This document shows, one piece after another, positions 1 to 7,642 of a stretch of DNA of 15,216 nucleotides. Source of the DNA: JBGOUJ01 sp041477005 (GTDB lineage Bacteria; Acidobacteriota; Terriglobia; Bryobacterales; JACQDG01). Each line of letters begins with the position of its first letter. Position 1 is the stretch's first letter. The stretch spans positions 1-15,216 of the forward strand of contig JBGOUJ010000116.1 of assembly GCA_041477005.1 (NCBI GenBank), given 5' to 3'. The position numbers and the translations under genes were made by a program. Below the pieces are notes generated by a model. The model was given only the letters and a program-made list of their open reading frames with translations. It ran no database searches and was not told the DNA's origin.

Positions 1-42
1 CATCCCGGCCGGCCGCATAGAACGAATTGGCTGGGATATTCG

Positions 43-510
43 CTACGACCAAAAACCTTCGTGAACTTTCCGAGCTTCCTCTTCGAGCGCCGGACCAATG
101 ACTTCAATTGGGCGTGCGCCGCGTGCGAACACTTCTCGGCAGGAAAGAAGCAGCTTATCCGGCGTGTCACCTGTGAGAGCGTACAGTCCCTCCTCGCTGA
201 GGGCATAGACGACCCGGCGGACATTTCCCCAGAAGATTGCCCCCGCACACATCGGGCAGGGCTCGGTGCTCGCGTAGAGCGTGCAGTTGGCAAGCCTTTG
301 AGGCGAAAATGCTTTCGCGGCCTCACGCATCAGGTTGATTTCTGCGTGTCCTGTACAGTCATGAGCGGTGACGACCGTGTTCTCTGCGCGCAAGAGTATG
401 TTCCCTTGTTCATCGGCAAGCAAAGCGCCAAAGGGATGGTTGCCATGTTCTCGCGCGCCGCGGGCGATGTCGATAGCAGTTCTTAAAAGGTGCAGATCGG
501 TTTCGTTCAT
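43..510 (-). CDS. Zinc-dependent nucleoside/guanine deaminase (CDA fold)
   Basis: Cytoplasmic hydrolytic deaminase of the cytidine/deoxycytidylate deaminase fold. From the chosen start (155 aa) the zinc site is complete: His55 and the proton-shuttling Glu57 in TGHAEINL, and Cys85/Cys88 in EPCPMCAGAI. The N-terminal HPFGALLAD segment (25-33) is the usual second strand of the fold. The C-terminal stretch EVIGPALEEEARKVHEGFW resembles guanine deaminase-like members (GuaD) rather than TadA, but the substrate (guanine, cytosine, tRNA adenosine) cannot be settled from sequence alone. I chose the ATG that gives MNETDLHLLRTAI, because family members begin close to this helix. In-frame ATGs at 534 and 582 would add 8 or 24 residues of low-quality sequence, and none of the starts has a clear Shine-Dalgarno. 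It lies downstream of brnA on the same strand. Confidence 0.88.
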   Translation of the reverse strand: MNETDLHLLRTAIDIARGAREHGNHPFGALLADEQGNILLRAENTVVTAHDCTGHAEINLMREAAKAFSPQRLANCTLYASTEPCPMCAGAIFWGNVRRVVYALSEEGLYALTGDTPDKLLLSCREVFARGARPIEVIGPALEEEARKVHEGFWS

Positions 511-585
511 TTGGATGGAGCGTGTCGAGACCATGAGTAGCCACTGCGGGGAAGGCTGCCTTTTCGCGGTGGCCGGATGCATGCC

Positions 586-654
586 CTAGTCAGGCCGCGG
601 TCGCTCGAAGCCCAGCTTGCGGGCCGTCGCCTGCAGCGACTCGTTGTTAGGCAT
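586..654 (-). pseudogene. 22-codon frame resembling the C-terminal tail of a GNAT acetyltransferase
   Basis: A 22-aa frame whose ATG overlaps the brnA stop (TGATG), so it could be translationally coupled. The peptide MPNNESLQATARKLGF followed by ERPRPD matches the pattern that closes many GNAT acetyltransferases (N-x-x-[ML]-x-x-x-A-x-[KR]-L-G-F). The rest of an acetyltransferase is absent: upstream sequence in this frame runs into brnA coding sequence. It is most simply a remnant of a GNAT gene left when brnTA arrived, or a coincidental micro-frame. The GNAT resemblance is recognition from memory over about 16 residues and is uncertain. Confidence 0.35.
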
Positions 655-953
655 CAAGCCGGCGCCCGGCGGCCGCGCTCCCGAGCCAGCCGATCCGCCA
701 AGAATACCTTGAGCAACGACTGATAGGGCACGTCCTTGGCGTTCGCCAGCGCCTTCAACTCCTCGAGCATCGTCACCGGCAGCCGCAGCGAAATGGCCGT
801 TGTCGATGGCTTAAGGTTCGGAAACGATGCTTCGACGGCTTGGTTCCAGTCGAAGTACTCCGTCGTGTCGTGCTCCGCCCAGAATCGCCGCTCCGCATCC
901 TCCGAGACGAAGCGCGGAATTGGCTTCCGCGCAGCCCTCTTACGCCTGCTCAT
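654..953 (-). CDS. brnA: BrnA/CopG-family antitoxin
   Basis: 99-aa DNA-binding antitoxin that should neutralise the BrnT RNase encoded just upstream and repress the shared promoter. Seen: an N-terminal toxin-contacting part with the family signature IPRFVSEDAERRFWAEHD (12-29) and YFDW (33-36), then FPNLKPSTTAISLRLP (44-59), which leads into a ribbon-helix-helix (beta strand about 51-58, helices about 60-72 and 77-90, with DVPYQSLLKVFL at 74-85). This arrangement is that of CopG_antitoxin/BrnA proteins. Its start overlaps the last 14 bp of brnT, so the two genes are co-translated with the toxin first, the usual BrnTA order. The basic tail (RERGRR) is plausible for the family. Confidence 0.9.
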   Translation of the reverse strand: MSRRKRAARKPIPRFVSEDAERRFWAEHDTTEYFDWNQAVEASFPNLKPSTTAISLRLPVTMLEELKALANAKDVPYQSLLKVFLADRLARERGRRAPA

Positions 954-1245
954 ACAGCCTCCGTTCGTCCCGACTCATGTCCCGCACCGAGATCACTCGC
1001 AGCAGCGTCCCCCGTATCGTGAACACCACGCTGAGCAGCCGCCCCGCGTTGGTCTGGCCCAGCGCAGCCCGCCGGGGCTCCCGCTGCGAATGCTTCTCAT
1101 CGGGCGCCACGCGAATAGGCCGGTTGAAGAAGACCTGCTCGCACTCCGCCTTCGACACCCGATGCAATTCCCAGTTCTTCTCCCCGTTGCCCCCGTCCCA
1201 CTGGAACCCGGTACACTCGGCCAAGTCGTCGGGCAAGGGCGCCAC
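940..1245 (-). CDS. brnT: BrnT family ribonuclease toxin
   Basis: 101-aa type II toxin; BrnT proteins are RelE-fold ribonucleases that inhibit translation. Seen: FQWDGGNGEKNWELHRVSKAECEQVFF (the F-x-W-D...N...H-x-V-S...E-x-V-F pattern, about 14-40) and the C-terminal RVISVRDMSRDERRLYEQA (83-101), the family's R-x-I-S-x-R-x-x-x-x-x-E-R-x-x-Y motif. The usual Ala in ISAR is Val here. Translation starts at a GTG with no Shine-Dalgarno. The promoter -10 ends 6 nt before it, so a leaderless mRNA is expected. Immediately followed by the overlapping antitoxin gene. Confidence 0.9.
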   Translation of the reverse strand: MAPLPDDLAECTGFQWDGGNGEKNWELHRVSKAECEQVFFNRPIRVAPDEKHSQREPRRAALGQTNAGRLLSVVFTIRGTLLRVISVRDMSRDERRLYEQA

Positions 1246-1280
1246 ACGGAAAGTATATGCCCAGTATATACGGCTGTCAA
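1246..1280 (-). promoter_or_regulatory. Sigma70 promoter of brnTA with direct-repeat candidate operator
   Basis: Read on the minus strand: TTGACA (1280-1275), a spacer of exactly 17 bp, TATACT (1257-1252), then 6 nt and the brnT GTG. The predicted transcription start falls on or next to the start codon. TATACT occurs twice, 11 bp apart (TATACTGGGCATATACT), with the second copy being the -10 box. Ribbon-helix-helix repressors bind such one-helical-turn repeats, so this is a natural BrnA operator for autoregulation. The promoter match is seen directly; repressor binding is inferred. Confidence 0.8.
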
Positions 1281-1420
1281 GGGGACGACCCCTGCGGCTT
1301 GATGCTTAGCGAGCGGCCCTTCCCACCATCCATCCCCCTGCGCGGCGGAGCACGAGCACCGCCTAAAGTTTGCGCGGATGCCCCCGACCCCTGGCCGCTG
1401 ACCCCGGCTCCGGCCTTTTT

Positions 1421-1429
1421 TGCGATAAT
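1421..1429 (+). promoter_or_regulatory. Extended -10 promoter, probably leaderless, for the quinohemoprotein gene
   Basis: TGCGATAAT fits an extended -10 element (TG-n-GATAAT; one mismatch to TATAAT). It is followed by 6 nt and then an in-frame GTG at 1436, the same spacing as in the brnT promoter. No convincing -35 box lies upstream, which extended -10 promoters do not need. There is no Shine-Dalgarno before the GTG, consistent with a leaderless start. Confidence 0.45.
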
Positions 1430-1435
1430 CCCACC

Positions 1436-1690
1436 GTGCGGCCTCCGCGAGCGACAGTATTACTGCTTCTCTGTTGCGCCACGGCATGTTCGGCGGAGAC
1501 GCCGGACGGCGCGGCGCTGTTCCGGAAGCATTGCGCTGCTTGCCATGACTCTCCCGGCACGACCCGGGCGCCCGATACGCGAGTCCTTCGCTTTACGCCC
1601 TCCGTCATGATCGTGGCCGCCATGGAAACCGGGAGTATGAAAGACCCGGCGGCCGGTCTGAGCGCCGCCGAGCGGCGCGCCATAGCCTAG
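1436..1690 (+). CDS. Cytochrome c domain of a PVA-dehydrogenase-like quinohemoprotein (N-terminal piece, ends at in-frame TAG)
   Basis: Signal peptide plus c-type cytochrome domain, 84 residues up to the stop. From the GTG the protein has a basic start, a hydrophobic core (VLLLLCCATAC, 8-18) with a possible lipobox cysteine at 18, then LFRKHCAACHD with the haem motif CAACH at 33-37. A downstream Met (SMKDPAAGLS) is a possible axial ligand. The segment AAGLSAAERRAIA is the usual end of the cytochrome domain in polyvinyl-alcohol-dehydrogenase-like enzymes, where it continues straight into EFL or QFL. Here the next codon is TAG, then FLGGKL follows in the same frame. As annotated this would be a free periplasmic mini-cytochrome. 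More likely it is the first part of one 608-codon gene ending at 3262. Confidence 0.7.
   Translation: MRPPRATVLLLLCCATACSAETPDGAALFRKHCAACHDSPGTTRAPDTRVLRFTPSVMIVAAMETGSMKDPAAGLSAAERRAIA
1688..1690 (+). other. In-frame amber codon splitting the quinohemoprotein gene
   Basis: The frame stays open on both sides and the conserved sequence continues without insertion or deletion (...ERRAIA, TAG, FLGGKLTEIG...). A single change from GAG or CAG to TAG explains it. It could be a true nonsense mutation, an assembly/base-calling error, or a read-through site; nothing around it suggests a programmed signal. Confidence 0.85.
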
Positions 1691-1807
1691 TTCCTGGGCG
1701 GCAAGCTCACCGAGATCGGGCCCAGGCCCGGCGCCGGCGCCTGTCCGGCCCATCTTAAGGACGCTGCCCAGAACTTCGCGGCCGGCCCGCGCTGGCTCGG
1801 TTGGGGC

Positions 1808-3262
1808 GTGGACTTGGCCAACAGCCGCTTCCAGCCTGCCGAGATGGCCGGCCTGGGTCCGGACGAGGCCCGGCTGCTGAAGCTGAAATGGGCCTTCGGA
1901 TTTCCGGGCGCAAACCTTGCCGCCGCCCAGCCCGCCGTCGCCGGTGGACGGGTCTTTGTGGGCAGCGCCGGTGGCCAGGTTTATTCCCTGGATGCGGCCA
2001 GCGGATGTACCTACTGGATCTACAAGGCCGCCGCTGCAGTTCGAACGGCGATCAGCATCGGACCGCTGAGCGCCGCCGGCGCCCATTACGCGGTTTACTT
2101 CGGCGACCTGTCGGCCAACGCCTACGCCGTGGAGGCCGCGACCGGCGTTTTGCTGTGGAAGACCCGCGTCGAAGAAGATGCGAACGCTCGCATCACCGGC
2201 GCGCCCGTGCTCTACGATGGCCGGCTCTACGTGCCGGTGTCTTCGGCCGAGGAGACCTCGGCGGGCAACCCCAGCTATCCTTGCTGCCGCTTCCGGGGCA
2301 GCGTGGCGGCCCTCGATGCTCGAACCGGACGGCAAGTCTGGAAAACCTACAGCATCCCCGATCCGCCCCAGCTCAGGCAAAGGAAGGAATCGGGAGTCGA
2401 GTTGTGGGGGCCGGCGGGCGCCGCGATTTGGTCCGCGCCGACGCTCGACCTGGAGCGGAAGGCGATTTATGTGGGCTCCGGCAACGGCTATTCGGACCCG
2501 CCTCCGGCAACCAGCGACGCCGTCCTGGCCATCGACATGGAGACCGGGAACATGCTGTGGTCCAAGCAGCTCACCCCGAACGATCAGTGGAACCTCTCCT
2601 GCTTCAGTTTGGACAGGAGCAGTTGCCCGGAACAGCCCGGCCAGGATTTCGACATCGGCAGCTCACCGATCCTGCGGAGCCTCGCCGGAGGCAAGAGCTT
2701 GCTGGTGGTGGGGCAGAAGTCGGGGATAGTTTACGGACTCGATCCGGACCGCGGTGGTGAGATCGTCTGGCAGACGCGCGTGGGGCGTGGCGGCGCCGTG
2801 GGAGGCGTCCAGTGGGGCCCGGCGGCCGACGGAGAGGCGGTTTATGTCGCGGTCTCCGACCTCGCGAGCGCCCTGCCTGAGGCCGCCGGCGGCCTGCACG
2901 CCTTGCGCCTGGCGACCGGCGAGGAGATGTGGCATACGCCCGAGCCCAAGCCGCCGTGTCTCGGCCGGCTGGGCTGCAGCGCGGCCCAGTCGGCGGCAGT
3001 TACGGCTATTCCCGGGGTGGTTTTCTCCGGCTCCTACGACGGCCACTTGCGGGCTTTCTCCACTGCCGACGGCAGCATCCTATGGGATTTCGACACGGCG
3101 AGGGAATTTCCGACGGTCAACGGCGTCAAGGCCAACGGCGGTTCCATCAATGGTCCCGGCCCCACCGTCGCCGGCGGCATGGTCTACGTCAACTCCGGTT
3201 ATTTCCTTTACTTCGGCATGCCGGGCAACGTGTTGCTCGCCTTCTCGGCGGAGGGGAGATAG
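1808..3262 (+). CDS. PQQ beta-propeller domain of a PVA-dehydrogenase-like quinohemoprotein (C-terminal piece)
   Basis: Pyrroloquinoline-quinone dehydrogenase domain expected to oxidise an alcohol in the periplasm and pass electrons to the attached cytochrome. The frame is open from 1691. The GTG used as left boundary lies inside the conserved WGVDLANSRFQP motif and is not a believable natural start, so this is the body of the gene beginning at 1436. Seen (numbering from 1808): repeated propeller blades of the form YSLDAASGxxxW, YAVEAATGVLLW (106-117), AALDARTGRQVW (167-178), LAIDMETGNMLW and HALRLATGEEMW; an adjacent cysteine pair in YPCCRFRG (159-160), typical of quinoprotein dehydrogenases; and WNLSCFS. 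Polyvinyl-alcohol dehydrogenase is the closest family I recognise, but the real substrate is unknown. It runs convergently toward the small minus-strand gene ending at 3305. Whether it is expressed depends on the upstream TAG. Confidence 0.82.
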   Translation: MDLANSRFQPAEMAGLGPDEARLLKLKWAFGFPGANLAAAQPAVAGGRVFVGSAGGQVYSLDAASGCTYWIYKAAAAVRTAISIGPLSAAGAHYAVYFGDLSANAYAVEAATGVLLWKTRVEEDANARITGAPVLYDGRLYVPVSSAEETSAGNPSYPCCRFRGSVAALDARTGRQVWKTYSIPDPPQLRQRKESGVELWGPAGAAIWSAPTLDLERKAIYVGSGNGYSDPPPATSDAVLAIDMETGNMLWSKQLTPNDQWNLSCFSLDRSSCPEQPGQDFDIGSSPILRSLAGGKSLLVVGQKSGIVYGLDPDRGGEIVWQTRVGRGGAVGGVQWGPAADGEAVYVAVSDLASALPEAAGGLHALRLATGEEMWHTPEPKPPCLGRLGCSAAQSAAVTAIPGVVFSGSYDGHLRAFSTADGSILWDFDTAREFPTVNGVKANGGSINGPGPTVAGGMVYVNSGYFLYFGMPGNVLLAFSAEGR

Positions 3263-3282
3263 GACGCGCCAGAATCTGCCCC

Positions 3283-3297
3283 TCCGCGCCGCGCGGA
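3283..3297. terminator. Short GC hairpin between convergent genes
   Basis: TCCGCG, loop CCG, CGCGGA: a 6-bp stem in the 42-bp gap between two convergent genes. It is symmetric and could act in either direction, but no T-run follows on either strand, so it is a weak candidate. Confidence 0.22.
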
Positions 3298-3304
3298 CAG
3301 CGAA

Positions 3305-3496
3305 TCAGTCACCGTCGTGGTCCGCGTCGGAGTGAGAGGCCAGGGCTGCTTTGGCGGCGTTGCTGATTTGAACCGTGTCTTGCGCGGGCGCCGCTTTCTT
3401 CGTAGGAGCGGCGGGTTGCGCAGGTTTTTGGTTTGCGTTGGTTTGCTGCAGTTGCGAAAGAAGCGTCGATCCCAATCCGTTAATGGTGTTGGCCAC
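3305..3496 (-). CDS. Small hypothetical protein with a DTVQISNAAKAAL motif
   Basis: 63-aa soluble, Gln/Ala/Pro-rich protein: VANTINGLGSTLLSQLQQ, a Pro/Ala/Lys linker, then DTVQISNAAKAALAS and an acidic HSDADHDGD tail. I do not recognise a named family. The D-[TS]-V-x-[IL]-S-x-A-A-[KQ]-A segment recalls short proteins common in Acidobacteriota and the N-terminal part of FlgM-like anti-sigma factors, but the rest does not support a FlgM call. The GTG start is favoured over an upstream ATG (3517) because GGAGGG lies 5 nt before it. Last gene of the minus-strand series, 107 nt after accC, so it may be expressed separately. Confidence 0.65.
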   Translation of the reverse strand: MANTINGLGSTLLSQLQQTNANQKPAQPAAPTKKAAPAQDTVQISNAAKAALASHSDADHDGD

Positions 3497-3501
3497 GGGT
3501 T

Positions 3502-3507
3502 CCCTCC
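3502..3507 (-). promoter_or_regulatory. Ribosome binding site fixing the GTG start of the 63-aa gene
   Basis: GGAGGG followed by AACCC and GTG on the minus strand. It is the clearest Shine-Dalgarno in the window and lies inside the longer alternative frame, which argues for the shorter protein. Confidence 0.7.
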
Positions 3508-3558
3508 AGCAACTCATATCGGCCGAAGTCAGGAAGCACGGATTTTTTTAGGCCTGGG

Positions 3559-3592
3559 CCAGGAAGCGTCTGTTTCCTTACACAGCTCCTGG
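3559..3592 (-). other. Stem-loop just downstream of accC
   Basis: On the minus strand CCAGGA pairs with TCCTGG and, inside it, CTGT with ACAG around a small loop. It begins 11 nt after the accC stop and is followed by seven A rather than T, so it is not an ordinary intrinsic terminator. It could stabilise the 3' end of the operon mRNA or separate accC from the small gene. Confidence 0.3.
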
Positions 3593-3603
3593 CTTGGCGG
3601 CGG

Positions 3604-4968
<1,365 letters not shown>

Positions 4969-4983
4969 AGGCCGCGGAACCGT

Positions 4984-5469
4984 CTACTTCTCCCGGATCC
5001 CAAACAAAGCCTCGCCATACTCGACCGGCTGCTGCGTGGAAACGAAGCGCTTCTCGACGATGCCGGAGACATCCGACTCGATTTCGTTCATTAACTTCAT
5101 GGCCTCGATGATGCAAAGCACCTGGCCCGCCTCCACCTGGTCGCCGATCTGGACGAAGGGCGCCGCGCCGGGTGACGGAGCCTCGTAGAACGTCCCGACG
5201 ATCGGAGATTTCACGATGTGAAGCTCTTGCTCCGGCTGCGGGATGGCCGCGGGCAGCGCTCCCGCCGCTGCCGAAGCGCCGGGGGCGGGCAGGCTGAGCA
5301 TCGGGGCGGGCAGCGGAGTGGCTCCGGAAGCAAAGGTGATCTGGGGCGCGCCGTTCGAGGCTGGGCCCCGCCTGATGCGGATCTTCTCGTTGCCCCGCTC
5401 GAGCTCGAACTCGGCAATGTCCTTCTCGGTGAGCGCGTCTATGAGTTCCTTGATCTCTTTGAGGTTCAT
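4984..5469 (-). CDS. accB: Biotin carboxyl carrier protein of acetyl-CoA carboxylase
   Basis: Carries biotin between the carboxylase and transferase subunits. 161 aa. Seen: helical N-terminus NLKEIKELIDALTEKDIAEFELE (2-24), an Ala/Pro linker (about 38-80), then the biotinyl domain (82-160) with the thumb loop SPGAAPFVQIGD (99-110) and EAMKLMNEIESD, where Lys125 is the biotinylation site. Its ATG overlaps the stop of the aminopeptidase gene (ATGA), indicating translational coupling. In many bacteria elongation factor P sits between a pepP-like gene and accB; here there is no efp gene at that junction. Confidence 0.97.
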   Translation of the reverse strand: MNLKEIKELIDALTEKDIAEFELERGNEKIRIRRGPASNGAPQITFASGATPLPAPMLSLPAPGASAAAGALPAAIPQPEQELHIVKSPIVGTFYEAPSPGAAPFVQIGDQVEAGQVLCIIEAMKLMNEIESDVSGIVEKRFVSTQQPVEYGEALFGIREK

Positions 5470-6536
5470 AGAATCTGCAGGTCCTTGGACGTCGGAGTCA
5501 GAACCTCGCAGCCGCTGCCGGTCACGAGCACCATGTCCTCGATTCGCACGCCTCCAAAACCTTCGAGGTAGGCGCCCGGCTCAATGGTGATCACCATCCC
5601 GGCCTCCAGCACCGTCTTGTCATTCCGTCCGAGCCGCGGGGTTTCATGAATCTCCAGCCCTACCCCGTGGCCGGTGGAGTGAACGAAAGCCTCATCCAGG
5701 CCATGCTTCTGGAGCGTCATTCGAGCTTGCCGGTCCACCAGCTCGGCTTTCACCCCGGGCCGCACGGCCGAGATGGCAGCCAACTGGGCTTCCAGCACCG
5801 CCTGATAGACCGCCCGCGCTCGCCGCCCCAGACCACCCAGGGCGAGGGTGCGCGTCATGTCGCTCGAATATCCGTCCAGTATAACACCTTGGTCAATGAT
5901 GATAAATTCTTTTTTCCTCAACACTTTATGGGTGGGCCGCGCGTGGGGAAGAGCGGCCCGCGCGCCGGATGCCACAATTGTTTCAAAGGCCTCCTTCTCC
6001 GCGCCCAGCATTCGCATGCGGTGCTCGATGTCCGCGGCCACCTCCGCTTCGGTTCGTCCAGGCCGGATTTTTCGGACTGCCGCCTCGAACACCGCCGAGT
6101 TCAGCGCGACCGAGCGGCGGATCACGGCGATCTCTTCCTCGCTCTTAACAGCCCGCAGCCTTTCGACCAAGCCCGCCAGCGGCTGCAACCGGCAACCCCG
6201 CAGGTTGGAGCGCAGCGCATCGTAGAGCTCGAAACTGGCGCGCCGGCGCTCGAAGGCCAAACGGCGCAGCCCCCGACGTTTCACCGACCCGGCCAAGGCT
6301 TTCGCCAGCGTCCCGCGAGGCACCACTACCCTGGCGTCCGCGACCTCTTCGCCCGCCTGTAGCTTGTAACGCCCGTCGGTGAATAATACTGCATCCTCGG
6401 CCGTCACCAACAGCAGTGCATTGCTGCCGGTGAAGCCGGTCAGGTAACGGATATTGGGCAGGGCGGAAACCACCAGGGCTTCCACCCGGGCCTCCGCCAC
6501 CATGCTGCGGAGCCGATCCAGGCGCGCCCGGTTCAC
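5466..6536 (-). CDS. M24B Xaa-Pro aminopeptidase/dipeptidase
   Basis: Cytoplasmic dinuclear-metal peptidase that removes N-terminal residues before proline or splits X-Pro dipeptides. 356 aa, the length of the short PepQ/YpdF-like branch. Seen: N-terminal creatinase-like domain (about 5-130; NIRYLTGFTGSNALLLV at 28-44) and a pita-bread domain with all five metal ligands: Asp215 and Asp226 (IIIDQG ... GYSSDMTRT), His290 (STGHGVG), Glu319 (TIEPGAY) and Glu333 (RIEDMV). His198 in the PHARPTH stretch is also the conserved one. The GTG start overlaps the preceding stop (GTGA), and its own stop overlaps accB. X-Pro peptidases next to accBC are common in bacteria. PepP versus PepQ specificity cannot be decided here. 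Confidence 0.95.
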   Translation of the reverse strand: MNRARLDRLRSMVAEARVEALVVSALPNIRYLTGFTGSNALLLVTAEDAVLFTDGRYKLQAGEEVADARVVVPRGTLAKALAGSVKRRGLRRLAFERRRASFELYDALRSNLRGCRLQPLAGLVERLRAVKSEEEIAVIRRSVALNSAVFEAAVRKIRPGRTEAEVAADIEHRMRMLGAEKEAFETIVASGARAALPHARPTHKVLRKKEFIIIDQGVILDGYSSDMTRTLALGGLGRRARAVYQAVLEAQLAAISAVRPGVKAELVDRQARMTLQKHGLDEAFVHSTGHGVGLEIHETPRLGRNDKTVLEAGMVITIEPGAYLEGFGGVRIEDMVLVTGSGCEVLTPTSKDLQIL

Positions 6537-7642
6537 TGCTTATTGTCCGGCACACGAATTTCCAGGCCGTTCGAGTCGGGGTGAACCTCGTATGGGGGGA
6601 TAGAGTTTACGTCCAGGACAATTCGGGCGACGGGCGGGTCGCTCTGGAACTGGCTGACCCGGATGCCTTTGACGTGCGCCCGGTTCACGGCGAGCGAGCG
6701 CTGGCCGGCCGGGACATCAAGGCGGCAATTCGAGAGATCGATGACCACGCGATTGGGATTCTGCAACTGGAACGTTCGAAACTCGACGCTTGGGTCGACT
6801 TTCACCGACACGGTCAGACCGTCGCCTTGCGGCTGGACGGAGAAGTCGCTCATCGCGAACTTCTGTGCCTTTGTCTGCGGCTTTGCAGCAATCGGTGGCT
6901 TCGGCTCGGCAGGGGTCACACCGGCGGGTAGGTTGGTCGCCTTCGGCGGCCCGGCGGAAGCAACGGCGCTGGGACCAGGCGCAGGGTGGGTCTCCGGCGG
7001 CGGCTGCTTCGAGGCGGGAGGTTGCTGCTTGACGCCGGCAGACGGGGCAGGCGTCTTGGTCGTGGGGGCCGGGGTGACCGGGGTGGGGGTCACCTTAGCC
7101 GAGGTAACCGGCGCCGGAGGGGCCTTTGCTGGAGTGGTGGGACCCGGGGTGACCGGAGCTGGAGTGACCGGGGTAGGGGTCACCTTAGCCGAGGTAACCG
7201 GCGCCGGAGGGACCTTTGCTGGAGTGGTAGGACCCGGGGTGGCCGGAGCTGGAGTGACCGGAGTAGGGGTCACCTTAGCCGAGGTAACCGGCGCCGGAGG
7301 GACCTTTGCCGGAGTGGTGGGACCGGGGGTGATCGGCACGGGTGTAGCCGGCGTTGGGTCCGTAGTTGGGGGGGCCGCCTGAGGCTGTGGCTCCGGAGGC
7401 GACTCCTGGGACTTCGCCGGCGCGGCCGCCGAGGCAACATCCGTCTGCTTGGGCGCTGGAGCAGTCTCCTTGTGATGGCTGCCCAGGTAAAACAGGATGC
7501 CGAGGGCCATCACTAGCAGAACCCCTCCGGTGACTGCCTCGCGCCGGCCGATCCAGGTGGTGAGAGCGGGGGTGTCTGTCGCCGCCTCTTTTGCGGCTGG
7601 GGCGCTCCCCATCGTCGGCTTCAGCAAGTTGATCCGGATCAT
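6533..7642 (-). CDS. Membrane protein with PilN-like N-terminus, Pro/Thr repeat stalk and C-terminal AMIN domain
   Basis: 369-aa protein. The N-terminus MIRINLLKP is the cytoplasmic PilM-binding motif of PilN (I-N-L-L-P type). One transmembrane helix follows (about 37-54, VTGGVLLVMALGILFYLG), then a long Pro/Thr/Ala-rich periplasmic stretch (about 58-260) containing three 30-residue repeats. The C-terminal 105 residues look like an AMIN domain: VQPQGDGLTVSVKV, FRTFQLQNPNRVVIDLSN, VKGIRVSQFQSDPPVARIVLDV. AMIN domains sit at the N-terminus of PilQ secretins and in AmiC-type amidases and bind the cell wall. The PilN globular domain, a secretin and an amidase are all absent. The start overlaps the pilM stop (ATGA), so an interaction with that PilM is very likely. 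An ATG at 7705 would lengthen the protein but lies inside pilM and would hide the PilN motif. Confidence 0.85.
   Translation of the reverse strand: MIRINLLKPTMGSAPAAKEAATDTPALTTWIGRREAVTGGVLLVMALGILFYLGSHHKETAPAPKQTDVASAAAPAKSQESPPEPQPQAAPPTTDPTPATPVPITPGPTTPAKVPPAPVTSAKVTPTPVTPAPATPGPTTPAKVPPAPVTSAKVTPTPVTPAPVTPGPTTPAKAPPAPVTSAKVTPTPVTPAPTTKTPAPSAGVKQQPPASKQPPPETHPAPGPSAVASAGPPKATNLPAGVTPAEPKPPIAAKPQTKAQKFAMSDFSVQPQGDGLTVSVKVDPSVEFRTFQLQNPNRVVIDLSNCRLDVPAGQRSLAVNRAHVKGIRVSQFQSDPPVARIVLDVNSIPPYEVHPDSNGLEIRVPDNKQ
7063..7350. repeat. 90-bp tandem repeat in the stalk-encoding region
   Basis: The plus-strand string CACCTTAGCCGAGGTAACCG recurs at 7091, 7181 and 7271, a period of exactly 90 bp (30 codons). 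The first two units differ at 4 of 90 positions; the third matches for about 60 bp and then decays. Near-identity at the DNA level, including silent positions, points to recent duplication. The encoded unit is built from TPAKVPPAPVTSAKVTPTPV. Confidence 0.92.

Noticed and set aside
1..42. End of another gene at the left edge
   Set aside because: Only 42 bp with no readable motif on either strand.
1808..1810. GTG as a genuine start of a separate PQQ protein
   Set aside because: It lies inside the conserved WGVDLANSRFQ motif, has no ribosome binding site, and the same frame is open and family-like upstream to the TAG.
1460..2380. 306-codon minus-strand frame opposite the quinohemoprotein
   Set aside because: Low-complexity Gly/Arg composition and no motif; the plus-strand frame has the haem and PQQ signatures.
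3540..3592. Intrinsic terminator after accC
   Set aside because: A stem-loop exists, but the tract that follows in the transcript is A7, not U-rich; on the plus strand the T7 is not preceded by a hairpin.
7063..7350. CRISPR array
   Set aside because: Repeats are directly adjacent with a 90-bp period, in frame within a coding region, without spacers.
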